From Neopestalotiopsis rosae (Eukaryota; Ascomycota; Sordariomycetes; Amphisphaeriales; Sporocadaceae), in contig JALGAS010000005.1 of the NCBI GenBank assembly GCA_023078685.1, positions 3,906,001-3,970,000 on the forward strand: 64,000 nt of DNA. The letters run 5' to 3'. The notes under the pieces are model-generated. The model was not told the origin of the DNA. It worked only from the letters and a program-made list of their open reading frames with translations, and did not search any database. Every line of letters starts with the position of its first letter. Position 1 is the first letter of the stretch. The translations under genes were made by a program, and so were the position numbers. This document shows, piece by piece, positions 24,467-35,761 of this stretch.

Positions 24467-24635
24467 AGTGCCTGTATACACGATAGAGGGATGGGTACAC
24501 ACTGACGGCAAGAGGCGGCATTGAAACAAGAGCGGATCATGACATTCACGCGCAACAGAGCATTCAATCATACATAATATCATGGCATTTTTATTTATTA
24601 GCAATGCAAACATAATTTATTTATGTATTTTACTT

Positions 24636-26093
24636 TTATTTCTTCGTTTCTGTTGCGGAAATAGCCCTGTAGAGATGCAATTGATACCGCATATTCTCCA
24701 GTTGTATGGGATACCGCAACTCGTCCGAGATACGGAACCAAATGGATTCATTCTCCTCGAGCTTCTCCCACTTGCAGCCCTCCTCTTGCTGCGCAGGTGT
24801 CTTGTCGCTCTTTTCTTCTCCGGCATCTGCTCCCGCACCACCCTCCTGATCCTGCGGCTTCCTCCTTGTACCCTGCTGGCCGCTCTCGCTGGCGGCGCGA
24901 AGCAGCGTATGGTCCACCAGCCAGGACATGGGGTACTTTTTCTTCTCCTTACCGCCCACGGCGGCCTCGGAGTAGCTTCCGGGGCTGTCGACGACGAGCA
25001 AAAGACTGCCGGGGGCCAGGGTCCGGCCCAGCAAGCGCAGAAACGCCGTCGTCTTGCCGATGCCGCCGCCCGTGTACAGCTCGTTGAGGGTAAACAGCAG
25101 GGTCACCAGGACGGGCTGGTCGCGGGGAACGCAATCCCGCAGTTCCGCGGCCGACAGGGATAGAGCGTCGCGGTGTAAGAAATCGTACCGCAGCGTCGTG
25201 GCGTCGGCCAGGGCCTTGTTGGCCGCCTTGGCCGCCGCGCTGGCGTACTTGTAAATGGGCGGCGGGACCGTCAGCGCCGTGTGCAGTTTGGCCACAGGAC
25301 CCGCCCAGGGACCTGCGTCCACGAGGGTCAGGTCGCCGCGGACGCCGAGTCTGGATTTCGATAGGAATGAGACGAGGGCGGCGAGCTCGGCGGTGCCGCC
25401 GCCTAGAGCTAGGACTTTGAGGGTCTTGTGCGTAGTGGTGGTGGTGGTGGTAATGTCTTGCTGCTCAGAGTCGGTGGCTTCTTCATCCTCGTCGTTTCCA
25501 TCTTGGTGTTCCTTGGACTCTGGTACTGCTGCTGCTTCCGCGTCCTCCGAATCTCCAGTCTTTGTAGATTCGTCGCCTAGAGACAAATCGCCCATTCTTT
25601 CAGCGGTCTCCTCGTTGACTTCGGCCTCCACCGCAGCGGTAGCAGGTGTGCCCCAGGCCGTAGCGCCATCCTCCTCCAGGAGCAAGCCATTCAGCCATTC
25701 CCTCAACCCCTCGAGGACCGCCGCGTAGCCCAGCGCCCGCGTGGGACTCCACCTCGCCGCATACACATCCAGGTACTCCTCCTTCGCAAAGGCTCTCTCA
25801 AACTCGCGCTCATACAGCGCGGCCTTGACCTCCTGCAACGTTGAGGAAAAGTCGGGCGAGGACAGGACCTCGCTGTAGGCCGACTGGAAGATGGACAGGA
25901 GCTTTTGCTGCGACGCGAGCTCTTCTGCCGAGGGTGCAGCAGACTTTGCTTGCTGCTGCTGTTGCTCCCTGGCGGCGGCGGCTGCGGCTGCTGCCTCTTG
26001 CGCCTGTCTGGCCGACGACTTTGACGGCGCCTTGTTGTTGAGCAGATCCCTATCGGCACGCTTGTTGCTGCCCTTTTTCTGCTTTCCCGGCAT
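24636..26093 (-). CDS. bmt6: 25S rRNA (uridine-N3)-methyltransferase Bmt6-like
   Basis: This is a single-exon gene of 485 residues. In yeast Bmt6 methylates N3 of U2843 in 25S rRNA during large-subunit assembly. The basic N-terminus (KQKKGSNKRADRD) suits nucleolar targeting and is followed by an Ala/Gln-rich coiled segment. An SAM-binding motif, LKVLALGGGTAEL, lies near residue 222, after an acidic linker containing seven Thr. The motif-II acidic end is TLVDAGPW. A central PVLVTLLFTLNELYTGGGIGKTTAFLRLLG block and a C-terminal ESIWFRISDELRYPIQLENMRYQLHLYR segment are typical of the Methyltransf_34/Bmt6 family. It converges with the SAC gene; the two coding ends are only 169 bp apart. Start: the first ATG. 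Another SAM-dependent methyltransferase of the same family is the only alternative. Confidence 0.87.
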   Translation of the reverse strand: MPGKQKKGSNKRADRDLLNNKAPSKSSARQAQEAAAAAAAAREQQQQQAKSAAPSAEELASQQKLLSIFQSAYSEVLSSPDFSSTLQEVKAALYEREFERAFAKEEYLDVYAARWSPTRALGYAAVLEGLREWLNGLLLEEDGATAWGTPATAAVEAEVNEETAERMGDLSLGDESTKTGDSEDAEAAAVPESKEHQDGNDEDEEATDSEQQDITTTTTTTHKTLKVLALGGGTAELAALVSFLSKSRLGVRGDLTLVDAGPWAGPVAKLHTALTVPPPIYKYASAAAKAANKALADATTLRYDFLHRDALSLSAAELRDCVPRDQPVLVTLLFTLNELYTGGGIGKTTAFLRLLGRTLAPGSLLLVVDSPGSYSEAAVGGKEKKKYPMSWLVDHTLLRAASESGQQGTRRKPQDQEGGAGADAGEEKSDKTPAQQEEGCKWEKLEENESIWFRISDELRYPIQLENMRYQLHLYRAISATETKK

Positions 26094-27688
26094 TGTTGTT
26101 TTTGTATGCGACTTTCGCTTCTCTTTGCCAGAGTCGTCCAGTCTTCTGTCTATGGAAAAACTAAACGTATTCCTGGAACGGTTTTATGAACTTTTTTTCG
26201 TCTTATGAAAAAGTCTTTGCTTGGAGTTGGGCCAAATATGAAAATTAGTTCGGACATGTGATCCGGGTGTCCGGAATTGTTGAATACAAGAGTGTGCAGC
26301 CCAATCATGACAACCAAGATATACAGCTGGTATTGGAACACAAAATTTATTGCCTTAGGATATGGATGGTGAAATAAGACAATCATTTCAAGAACCATAG
26401 GGTACGTGTAATAAGCGTAAAATGGCTTTTGATACTTCTTACATGGTATAATCCTCACAGAAGAACTGAACATACATAGGTTGTCAGATCATAGTGCTTG
26501 AGACATCAATATCGGACAGCCCGACTCGACCTTGATCGTTTAACATCATATTTACATGGGTTGGGTTTTTGGTATCATAATAAGGAGAATGAGTATCGGC
26601 GTGATATTTTCAATGAAGTCAATTCTACTACAACATTCTACTGCTTCAGCCATATTCATAAATCTAGGTAACAACTAGTCTTGTAGCATGAATTTGAAAT
26701 GTAACCTCTACTGATTCCCGAAATCTCCTAGACATTCAAAACGATGTCTTGAATTCGGGCGCCCAGCAACGTGTCCATAATTTAATCTTTGCCATGTTGA
26801 AGAATTCGCAGCAATGGGAAATACTGCGAATGATAAAATTACGCCGAAGCGTAAACATGGCATGTTGTAATTGTTGTTTGCATTGATTGGGTGGTTCACA
26901 TTGGGAAATATCGAATCGGGGAGCACGAAAAAGGCGTCAACAGTATCTATTAATCCTGTGTTAGTGTCGCCGATGAGCCTTGAGCACGCAGCTCAATGAT
27001 AAAAGCGTCGACAATGGACCATTGGTGTACACTGTCCGACTGAATGCTCGCCTATCTGCGCCGCAGCTGCTGCGTTGCGCGCCAAAAATACCTTGGAGCC
27101 CTACTCAGGCGACGTGAGTTTGCTTTATCACTTGCCTGTCCGTGGTCGGATGGGCCTGCAGGCGATTCTGGTCCTCTTTGACCACCAGTTGTGTTACCCA
27201 CGAACCAGGGCCGAGGGGGCTATCGCACAGGTGAGAAGACCCTGATGACTGAGCCCAGAAGACAATTCTTGCCTATGGCGATACGGCTGGTGATCTTACT
27301 GCACATTGATTGACACTGTGGCAGAAAAATGGAGCTCACGGTGTTCAAGGAACAGATCTTGCATGATCAGTTCCAGAACATGCTTCCATACCTGGAAAAG
27401 GAAATTGTTAGCACGACGTTACATCGGCAAGTCTTGTGATACACTGAAAATAGAAACATTTCAGACAGATTGAGAAGATAATTGTATGCGGGTGTTCTCG
27501 GCACTGAGGTTCAAAGCACAAGACTTCTACTCCTCTTCGCTGGCCCCCGCATATCTCATCATATAGTGGGAAAGGAAAAGAAGCCGGCGAACGCTTACCT
27601 TTGGATAGACAGTGCATCATGCATACAGCCATATGATGCGTTGCATGTACGCTGGGTGATGATATTCCTAAGAGACCGCGAAAGAACC
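26094..27688. other. Intergenic region, bmt6 promoter to rrp7 3' end
   Basis: There are about 1.6 kb, AT-rich between 26150 and 26950. A 107-codon ATG frame on minus (26150-26473) is hydrophobic and AT-driven; I do not call it. Around 27010-27440 on plus there are short protein-like pieces, including MELTVFKEQILHDQ at 27330, near GTGAGT and CAG motifs. I could not assemble a phase-consistent gene from them. Confidence 0.4.
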
Positions 27689-28621
27689 TCAAGTATCTGG
27701 CTGAATCTTGCGGCGCTTGTCTCGCATGGCTCTAAGTTTGGACTTGTCCTCCTCGAATCTCCTGAGAAACTGAGCCTGTTCAGCCTTCTTCTTCTCGCGA
27801 AGCTGAAAGCGGTAAAAGTTCTGGGTTTCGTCCTTCTTCTTCTGGGCTCTCTCCAGCATCTTGCGCTTGGCTTCCTCTGCTTCCTCTTGTCGGGCAGGGG
27901 CGGTACGGCCACCTCTGGTGACGGTGACGAAGCCGTCCTCGTCGGGCATGTTCTGCATGGCCTTGGCCAATTGGGCAGCCTCGACTTCCTTCCTGTTGTA
28001 CACGGTGAAGTAGGCGTCGACCATGTTCTGCATGGCATCATTGCCGGGGTAGCAAAGCTTGTTGTGTGCCTTGAGCCACTGGGAGCCCAGTGCTGGAACC
28101 TTGTCATCAGCTCCTTGACCCCATACGGGAAACTTCTTGGACTTTTGGAGCTTCTTGACAGCCTTCAAGACGAGGTCGACGCTTTTGTCGTCGGCAAGGA
28201 GGACGACAGCTGTGCTGCCGCTGCGACGTAGAGGTCTGGACCATATGGCAGGCAACTGCGCAGCCGCCTCGTCCCTCTTGTTCTGCGCCTCTTGTTCCTC
28301 TCTCTTTCGCTTGCCAAGGGCGGCGAGCCGAACAGCTTGCCCGGGTTCGTGAGAAGTCTTGGCAGCCTTTGCCTCGTGCTCAAAGGTGATGGCCTCGAAC
28401 TTGCCGGCGCCTACCAGGCTGGTGAAGACGGCTCGGAAGTGAGCCTCGGTGCTGTCTGTCGGGACATTGACCAGAAAGAGACTGCGAGTGTCGTCCTTGG
28501 TAATGATCTTTGCATTTCTGCGCAGATAGACGGAATGGGTGGCCGGGACGGGGTACGAGGGAAGGGGAGGAATGGAGAGGGTCAGGACTGAAAAGTCATC
28601 TTGTCCCGTGGATTCAGCCAT
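27689..28621 (-). CDS. rrp7: Rrp7, ribosomal RNA processing protein
   Basis: Rrp7 is a nucleolar factor of the UTP-C/CURI complexes needed for 18S rRNA production. This is a single exon of 310 residues. After a YPVPATHSVYLRRN segment comes an RRM-like fold (RSLFLVNVPTDSTEAHFRAVF, RNP2-like) extending to about residue 160. The C-terminal Rrp7 domain contains VDAYFTVYNRKE, DEDGFVTVTRGGR and a basic helix that ends FYRFQLREKKK and RRFEEDKSKLRAMRDKRRK, which are family hallmarks. Start: the ATG at 28621; the longer frame upstream begins at a GTG. It is divergent from the MFS gene. Confidence 0.95.
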   Translation of the reverse strand: MAESTGQDDFSVLTLSIPPLPSYPVPATHSVYLRRNAKIITKDDTRSLFLVNVPTDSTEAHFRAVFTSLVGAGKFEAITFEHEAKAAKTSHEPGQAVRLAALGKRKREEQEAQNKRDEAAAQLPAIWSRPLRRSGSTAVVLLADDKSVDLVLKAVKKLQKSKKFPVWGQGADDKVPALGSQWLKAHNKLCYPGNDAMQNMVDAYFTVYNRKEVEAAQLAKAMQNMPDEDGFVTVTRGGRTAPARQEEAEEAKRKMLERAQKKKDETQNFYRFQLREKKKAEQAQFLRRFEEDKSKLRAMRDKRRKIQPDT

Positions 28622-29365
28622 GATTTCGCGACTTACTACAGTCACTGAAAATCAAGGCTGTTGAATGCCTCATTGAGCAAGCTTCTGTGTAATGTGCACA
28701 GTGAACTTGTGAGGAAGAGACGAGACCAGCCACGAGAACGGAAAAAGTTCTGAAGCTCCAAGGTCAAGGGAGGAAAAAAAAAGTTTAGGTGGGGGCACTT
28801 TCGCGGCCAAAAGTTGTGCATCGCCGACTCGATAAGCTTTTTTGTGGCCCGTGCTCATTATACAGTGCAACAGCGCATCGTACTTAGTTTAGCACCCGCC
28901 TATGATGAAAGTCGCGGGCGGCAACACAGAAGTTAGAACAGGTTCAATTAAGGGCTTATGCTGATCATCAAGCCACACTGAACCATGCGTCAGCTTCGCA
29001 TACCATCTGTTGTCTACATACTCACTAAAATACTCAAGATGATATACACCCGAGATCGTCAGATTGTCACAGACTATAGTCCCAGCAGCCCTGGACTGAG
29101 CCAAAATGCAGAATGGGACTTGGGAACCGAGGATTAACTCCTTAGTGGATGAGCAATACGGAGTGCGCCCGGGTTAGGACTCCGCGGAGACCATTGACAT
29201 GCAGCCCTTATTAGCTCGTGGTTCCGGCCATTACTACATCACATCAGAGGGGGTTTCGTCAAGAGTCAACATAATTAATATTGTACGTACTTGCATTGCG
29301 GGCTGCGCTTTTCCTGGTCGCAACGCCGTTCCAAGATCTCCCCCCTACTCTCAAGATAGCCTGCC
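28622..29365. promoter_or_regulatory. Divergent promoter region rrp7 / MFS transporter
   Basis: About 740 bp separate two outward-running starts. An A-rich run lies near 28770-28785. No individual site can be assigned safely. Confidence 0.55.
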
Positions 29366-31167
29366 ATGGCTTTCGTGGGGAATTTGCGGCAATTCATGTC
29401 CGGGACAAGGAAAGATGCCTCATCCAAGCCTCCGGTACTGCTTTCTTGGCGGTCGTCGAAATTCTTCATTGTGACAACCGTCTGTTTGGCTCTATTCACA
29501 GATATATTCTACTATGCCCTCATTGTCCCCGTGATCCCCTTTTCTCTCACTGTCCAAGTCGGCATTGCTGAGGATCAAGTCCAGTATGTATCCACTCCTT
29601 TTTCACACTTCTAACTCTAAGTCTATTTACTTGGCGGGACCCCATATTTATAATGCAGTCCATGACATGGCTCCATCTTGACAAAGGTGGCGTAATTGCT
29701 AACTACACGGTGCTTTGTAGATCCTGGACATCTATCCTATTGGCATGCTACAGTGCTGCTCTGTTTGTGAGCAGCCCCTTGGCGGGTATCTATGCCGACC
29801 ATAGTTCCTCGAGAAGATGGCCCTTACTCTTGGGACTCTTGGCGCTGGCCGCCTCGACTTTGCTGCTCTGCTTCGGGAACAGCATCGGCCTTCTGGTATT
29901 TGGTAGGCTGCTGCAGGGCCTGAGTGCCGGTATTGTTTGGAGTGTCGGCTGTGCGCTTCTTGTCGATACCATGGAAGATGCTGTCGGTATGGCCATGGGC
30001 TATGTAGCCTCATCCATGTCTGTGGCACTCTTGATCGCTCCGACCGTCGGTGGCGCCGTGTATGCTGCAGCTGGATACTATGCTGTTTACTACATTGCAT
30101 TTGGCGTTGTGCTTGTGGATATCTTGCTACGGCTTCTCATGATAGAGAAGAAGGTGGCAAAGCAGTGGCTCGCACCAGTAGTCCCTGACAGCACTCCAAA
30201 TGCTGAAACGGTTGTCGAGAAAACAGCAGCCGCTGGCCCCCAGGGAGCAAGTCAAGAGGGTCATCATGCTCCAGCTGACACACGACTCATTTCCACGCAA
30301 GCAAACATGGCCACTGGCGCCCTCCCAGAATCTTTGGATCAGGACGACGTCTTGACACGCCACAATACGGGCTCTCAGCGCTCGGGCTTGAGATCGAGGC
30401 CAATTTGGGTGCTCTTAAAGTCACCTAGACTGTTGGCCGCCCTATATGCTATCTTAGTCCAAGCAGGTATCATGTGAGAGCCGTCATGCAAGTAATCATT
30501 TTTGAGCACAGCTGCTAATACTTGTGGCAGGATGGGATTTGATGCCGTTCTTGCACTATTTGTGCAATCAACGTTCCACTGGAATTCCATAGCGGCAGGT
30601 CTCATGTTCATCGCCATCTTCCTACCTGGCTTTATTTCACCACTGGTCGGTTGGCTGGCTGACAAGTATGGCGCCAAATGGCTGTCTTTTGCTGGCTACG
30701 TGGCCACGATACCGCCCGTTATCTGCCTGCGATTTGTCACCGAGGACACGATTGGGCACAAGGTTCTGCTGGCCGTCTTGCTGGCCATCATTGGCGTCTC
30801 TCTGGCCTTTAGCAACACGCCCCTGATGGCCGAGATCACCTATGTGATTGTGGAAAAGGCCGAGACGAACCCGGGCATATTTGGAGAAAAGGGCGCGTTC
30901 GGCATAGGCTACGGCCTCTTCACCATGGCCTTTGCCGCGGGGGGTGTGGTTGGGCCGCTATGGGCAGGGTACGTCAACGACAGCGCGGGCTGGGGCACGG
31001 CGATGTGGTCGCTGGGCGTTTGGGCGGCGTCCGGCGCCGTCGTCGTGGTCGTTTGGCTGGGCAGCAAGTCGCCGCAAAAGAAGCAAGATAACGGACGACA
31101 ACAACAACAACAGCAGGGCGACACGGAAGGAGGACGCGAGGCTGCTACTACCCCTGCGCTTGTATGA
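29366..31167 (+). CDS. MFS transporter, DHA1 / vesicular amine transporter-like
   Basis: There are three exons, 29366-29583, 29721-30473 and 30531-31167, joining in phase to 535 residues. The product is a 12-helix proton-coupled antiporter of the major facilitator superfamily. The first helix reads FIVTTVCLALFTDIFYYALIVPVIPF. The motif-A loop between helices 2 and 3 reads GIYADHSSSRRWPLL, and helix 4 carries the GRLLQGLSAGIVW segment. A polar loop of about 90 residues separates the two halves. The second motif-A copy is GWLADKYGAKW. This layout and the DTxxY-VPVIPF start match DHA1-family drug or amine exporters close to vesicular monoamine transporters. Substrate unknown. The C-terminal tail contains a run of seven Gln. 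No biosynthetic cluster genes adjoin it. Confidence 0.88.
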
Positions 31168-31660
31168 GGACATGATTCGTTCCTCGGCGTTGTCGTCTCT
31201 TCTCAAAAGACTCTGACGAATGGAGGAGATGCCTTCCAGTCGCGTCGAAAAAAAATCAGATGCTTGGTGCTATCATTGCCCACCTCCGTGAAAGAGATCA
31301 ACCAATCGAATGCATATATTCAGCCGAATTTGTGCTACCGAGATGTATCCGAGTCGAAACTTGCGTGAAAGCACAAGAAACAACGGATGTTGGCCCAATA
31401 GAGTGGTTCGGAAACAAGCTACGACTTGTTGTGGGCCCATATGACATTGCGCCTATCATCGCCTGACAGATTTGTGACTATACATCATGCATGTGTCCAT
31501 TTGGAGAGGGAATCCTCATTCAATATCAATACACAACTCAATACCAGGGAGAATAATTAATCGCCGTAGAGCAGTGAGACTGATGATGGTGTTATTCTGA
31601 TTTAAGAGAATCGCTTTCATTAACGAGAAGTTGGGTCGGCGACGACACAACTCACGATAT
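31168..31660. other. Intergenic region before tRNA-Val
   Basis: This contains the 3' side of the MFS gene and the upstream flank of the tRNA gene. I see nothing else. Confidence 0.5.
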
Positions 31661-31734
31661 GGTCCGATGGTGTAGTTGGTTATCACGTCAGTCTAACACA
31701 CTGAAGGTCGGCGGATCGAGCCCGCCTCGGATCA
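31661..31734 (+). tRNA. tRNA-Val (anticodon AAC)
   Basis: The 74-nt sequence folds as a complete cloverleaf without an intron. Acceptor strands GGTCCGA and TCGGATC pair (one G-T), with discriminator A at 31734. The D-arm contains AGTTGG. The anticodon stem TCAGT/ACTGA closes the loop CTAACAC, with AAC at 31695-31697. The T-stem GGCGG/CCGCC is perfect. The T-loop reads ATCGAGC, so position 54 is A rather than the usual T. A TTTT terminator follows at 31738. Anticodon A34 would be edited to inosine and read GTT, GTC and GTA. Confidence 0.95.
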
Positions 31735-33021
31735 TTCTTTTGCCCACCTGGGTAAATGAGTTCCTGTTTGGTCTTCCATTTTTAGTCATCTTTTTTCCTC
31801 CCCGCATATATGGGTTGCGACATGGCACCACTATATTTCTTTTTTTCTTGACGATCCAAGGCATATGCTTAAAATATGTCGATCACTGTGAGTACCCATG
31901 AATCGAGAAGCTTCGGGAGCCGAAATACTCGGGTAGTGTGTCACTGGGGTATCTCAACGTTGCATGGGTGAGCCGCGACTATCTTGCCGTGCTACTAGGA
32001 CTTTTAATAGGCCAGATATGAATTGACTTGTGCAATTTGTTTTTTTTTAAGTTAAATCTGACCTCTGCGGGAACGGGTTGAAAAAGCAACTTGATCCGAA
32101 CTTGATGAGTAAACATGAAAGACAACTTTACCAAATCTCTTGTGTTGAAATTCACCGATGATTAGGTTAAGGTTGAACTCGGGCTATCCGTGTTTTTGGC
32201 GTGGACGTGAATGTAGAGACTTTTGCGGCGGAAGCAAGCGATTGTAGCATGAACACCATCATGCTGTTGCATGTCAACTTGCTGACGACTGAAGAGTGTG
32301 GTAAAATGCCTCTGAATGCAGACAGGAATATGATCCCTGATGTCGGCCAATAGGTATGGCCCGGTAGTGGTTCGCTGGTACTACCACGAAAAACATGCCA
32401 CGAGAACCGTGATACAATAAAAGGTGGGTGGGCGATGCTGACATTGGCACTTGATCTTCAAGGCTATATGATTGTCCTACTATAAGAGCGGGATGGACCG
32501 AAAAATGTGTGTCAGGTGCGGTCCCGTGGGTGAACCCGAAAAAAGAATACCGAACATATGGACGTTCCGAGATCGTCCACGTCTGTGGCGTCCGAAAAGA
32601 GTAGCCAACATGATCAAGAAAATATTGGAAAACAATTGGGAATGATGCTGGTGTATTAGGTTGCAACTGTAAGACGGCCTCCTATTCGCGTATGGTCTGG
32701 AGTAGGGCGTTAAGTGAGGCGGGCGCAACGACTGTGTGGACACCTGTCGAAAAAAAGTCGACGCACCTAGGCATGCTAGGTTGGAGTGCATTGCATGGAA
32801 TTTGGAACGTGCCGAGCCTTCTGGCGGTGAAAGACTTGCCGGATTCGTTTTGTCGTCTTATAATGACAGAAAAGGATCCATGAATGGCGGCCGCGTTTTT
32901 GCACCCCATATACCAAGCCTTGCCCTTACTTAAGGTTGTCGATCGGTGCCAGGACCAGCGGGTCAACATTTGGCACTGATCGTCTTGTGGTCTCTTCCAG
33001 ATATTTGTTCTGTTTGTTATA
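31735..33021. other. Intergenic region between tRNA-Val and the small unknown gene
   Basis: Both strands carry overlapping open frames (for example minus 32274-32666 and 32682-33083, plus 32692-32883). None has a recognisable domain or a phase-consistent exon chain. A T9 run lies near 32040. It probably includes the promoter of the gene starting at 33022; a decayed coding sequence cannot be excluded. Confidence 0.4.
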
Positions 33022-33549
33022 ATGTCGTCTTCTCCCGTCAACCGATATTGGATACCGCATATCGACATACACAAGAGAGTCATTACACAAGAACTCCAGT
33101 ACTACCTTGGCCCAGATGCAACGGGTGAGTCTGGTGTTCTGTAGTGTTGTGTCTCGTCATAAAAGGACGTGATGCTGACTTCTTGATTGGTGAGCTAGTG
33201 AGACCTTTCACTAGAGATGGCGAGGACGGATACCTCATAACGACTCCGGGGGCTTGTTTGAGTGATGTGGGTTTTCTTTGGCTTGATGACTAGGGGTCCG
33301 CACATCTAAACCCAAAGCCAACAACAGGAACAAATCAATGACATATGTTTAAAGTCGAAAGAGATTTGGGACAAGGCGGCTGCAGCCAAGGCAGCATCAA
33401 GTCCTGAGAAGCAGTTGAAGCGGCCACTCCATCAACCGATCTTGATCTCTTCTGGCGATGGCTCCGGGCGCAGAAACAGCGATCGAAGGAGATCCGAGGG
33501 TCACAGGCCGTACGGTGACAGGCGCCGGAGTCACACATCTCACAAGTGA
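33022..33549 (+). CDS. Small three-exon protein of unknown function
   Basis: All exons are short, so a single-frame scan misses this gene. Exons 33022-33124, 33199-33266 and 33328-33549 join in phase with GTGAGT/CTAG and GTGGGT/CAACAG borders to give 130 residues. The N-terminal half is compact and aromatic: NRYWIPHIDIHKRVIT, then QELQYYLGPDATVRPFT, a DGEDGYLITTPG turn and CLSDEQINDICLKSKEIW. The C-terminal 45 residues are Arg/Ser-rich and end RRRSHTSHK. The regular reading of all three exons, in-phase introns and a natural stop support a real gene. It recalls short uncharacterised proteins common in Sordariomycetes, but I do not know a function. The basic tail suggests RNA or nuclear association, which is only inference. 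Confidence 0.8.
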
Positions 33550-33589
33550 TGATTGCTGTGCTTGACGAATATCGACAGCACAAATCTTG

Positions 33590-34500
33590 CTACACCATGG
33601 TACACGATTCGACCAGCGCAATAGAGCACATAGAGGGGGATTGGTCGACTGCTTTGGATTTCAAGACGTTTTGCGAACACGGAAACACCACGTTATTATG
33701 CCTCATGTGATTGGATATTGCATAGGTCGAGGTTGACGTGGGTATCAATTCGTCCAGAGAGAGGATGCCATCTGGCGCGGCTGATCGCGTGCCTGTGGAG
33801 ACAATATCCTGTAGAAGCTGCATAGTCGATCGATGACTATGCATGCACTGAAGCGCTCAAGAATTGGGCACAGCAAACACCAATGAAGCATTTCTGGTTA
33901 CATCCAAGCCTGATTGGTTGCATATGCGACTTTGGTCATTGTTAGCGCCACAAGTCTTCTGCATTCGCTTCGATGTGTCGCAAGTACCAAATTTCTGAAA
34001 CGCAGCGCTGGCTAGAAGCGGTATACTCAAGGGCATCAGGGTATCGTGAGTGTTAACACCAATTGGCAAGCAGCCATGCCAAAGATGCAATGCAGCATAA
34101 AGAGCCTAGCCGAACTACCCCCGGAAATTGTCGGTGCTGAAATTCTGATCTCGACCTTCCTGGACTGTCAATAACTGCAGTTTTCGGCATATCTAGCTCT
34201 GGATCAAGTAGATGCATCAGAAGCGACTGGGGATCCCCCTTTGCCAGAATATATATTACTGTCGCAGGCCGTCCAATATTGGTGCCTGGTTGTTTTGAGG
34301 CAATGAGAGGTTTGTCGGCATCAAGACTGAATGTTGAGAGTAGATGTTCCCTTTACCACGAGCCATGGCGTAAGAATTTGTTAGGAAACCCCGTTGCGAT
34401 ATCGCGTCTTATTCGAAGAGGAGTCCATTCCCGATGCTGATATCTCTTGAAACATTATCAGCAGAAGTCGGGTTGCCACGGAACGTGACCAGCATAGTAG
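33590..34500 (-). pseudogene. Possible decayed or multi-exon gene, unrecognised
   Basis: On the minus strand one frame is open from about 34100 to 33590 with a single TGA near 33857. A second frame, shifted by one, is open for about 115 codons between roughly 34360 and 34025; it reads protein-like in phrases such as TVIYILAKGDPQSLLMHLLDPELD. The two could be exons of one gene interrupted by introns I could not define, or a gene broken by a frameshift and a stop. The plus strand is also open over part of the region, which weakens the case. No family is recognised. Confidence 0.3.
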
Positions 34501-34504
34501 TTAA

Positions 34505-35022
34505 TCACGGTGATGTCTTGGCCATTGAGTCTGTATATGCTGCAATATCAAGGTCTTGAGCAGACCAAAGAAGCAATGCTTGCACACCAACATCTGCGCT
34601 CGAGGTCTGACTGATCTCACGATCTTGAGCTTTCTTTGTGACGGAGGTGATGTAACCCAAGACGTGCACCCATTGACCGACATCGGTCTGTCCACTTCTC
34701 AGATTTTCCAGGAGAAGCTTCACATCTACTGAAGCTTTGACGGAACGGGAAGAGGGAAATTTGTGACTGAGCGACAAAACGCCGGTTTGTATGGCATACG
34801 AGTCTACACTGAAGACATGTTAGTCGATTATTTAATATATATGTTAAGATGGGGAAAGGAAACGGATCAATGACTTGTGTTATTCAAGAGAGAAATTGAA
34901 TAGAGAAAAATACAAAAGGAGCCTTCTACTCACCATCCGAGAAATCTTACTTTATCGCCGACTTCATGGGTGGGAAGGTCCGCTAGCAGGCAGCGTTTTG
35001 ACGGTAAAGGGCCTCTAGACAT
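34505..35022 (-). CDS. ten1: Ten1-like CST complex subunit
   Basis: Ten1 is the small OB-fold subunit of the Cdc13/Ctc1-Stn1-Ten1 complex that caps telomeres and assists lagging-strand fill-in. There are two exons on the minus strand, 35022-34934 and 34808-34505, in phase, giving 130 residues. The pattern matches fungal Ten1: PLPSKRCLLADLPTHEVGDKVRFLG, then across the splice CVDSYAIQTGVLSLSHKFP, followed by VDVKLLLENLRSGQTDVGQWVHVLGYI and a final QALLLWSAQDLDIAAY strand. These are the beta-strand and loop landmarks of an OB fold. The joining of VRFLG to CVDSY across the intron supports the model. It is divergent from snf7 across 740 bp. Sequence conservation of Ten1 is low, so confidence is moderate. 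Confidence 0.8.
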
Positions 35023-35761
35023 GACGAACAAAGAAAAGGTACCCTTGCACGCAGATAAATTCGCAGCACTGGATTTCTGTCCGGGAAATATGAGAATAAT
35101 TTGACACATGAGATTTTTCCACCAAAATAAGTTCATTTGTATCATGCGCAAAAAAAGAGGTTGTTTTCCTGTAAGTAAACTTGACCAGGTGCTCCGTCTG
35201 TGAAGCTCTCACATGGCGTGGACGTCCCATGCTCGCCGTCCAGCGCCAGCTGTGCCACAGTTGCCCCAGGCGCCATGCGACCAACCGCCAGCTGGGGTCC
35301 AACTCTTGCCTGTATCAGCCGAGCCACAGCTGCTGGAAGCCGACCGAGTGGGAGGGAAGTCTTGCATCATACCCACCCTACATGACCTGCCAAACTACCT
35401 ACCTAACCTAAGGCCGATATCTCTCGCCCAGGCTTCAGTCTTTGACCTCATCAAACGAGAGAACGATTACGACGCGACGACATCCGCTTGCAGCAATAAA
35501 CTAGGTGCCTAACAACTATTTTTGCATCACCAACACTGCCAACCTCTAGCACCCCGGCACTGACGACGCCCCTTTGTCGCTCTGCTCAACGACTACCTAT
35601 CTCAGGTACCCCGCCATCGATATCGAGTACCTCAAAGGTCCATCTTCAGACGGCGCATTTCGCATTAGCAGCTTGACCGATAACAAATTTCTTCCCGAGT
35701 TACAGCATCTCCGACACGCACACACCATCTCGCTCATCTCTGCAGACCATAAACATCCAAC
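35023..35761. promoter_or_regulatory. Divergent promoter region ten1 / snf7
   Basis: Both genes start here and run outward. The half near snf7 is C-rich with CATC-type leader sequence; the half near ten1 is AT-richer. No specific site is assigned. Confidence 0.55.
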
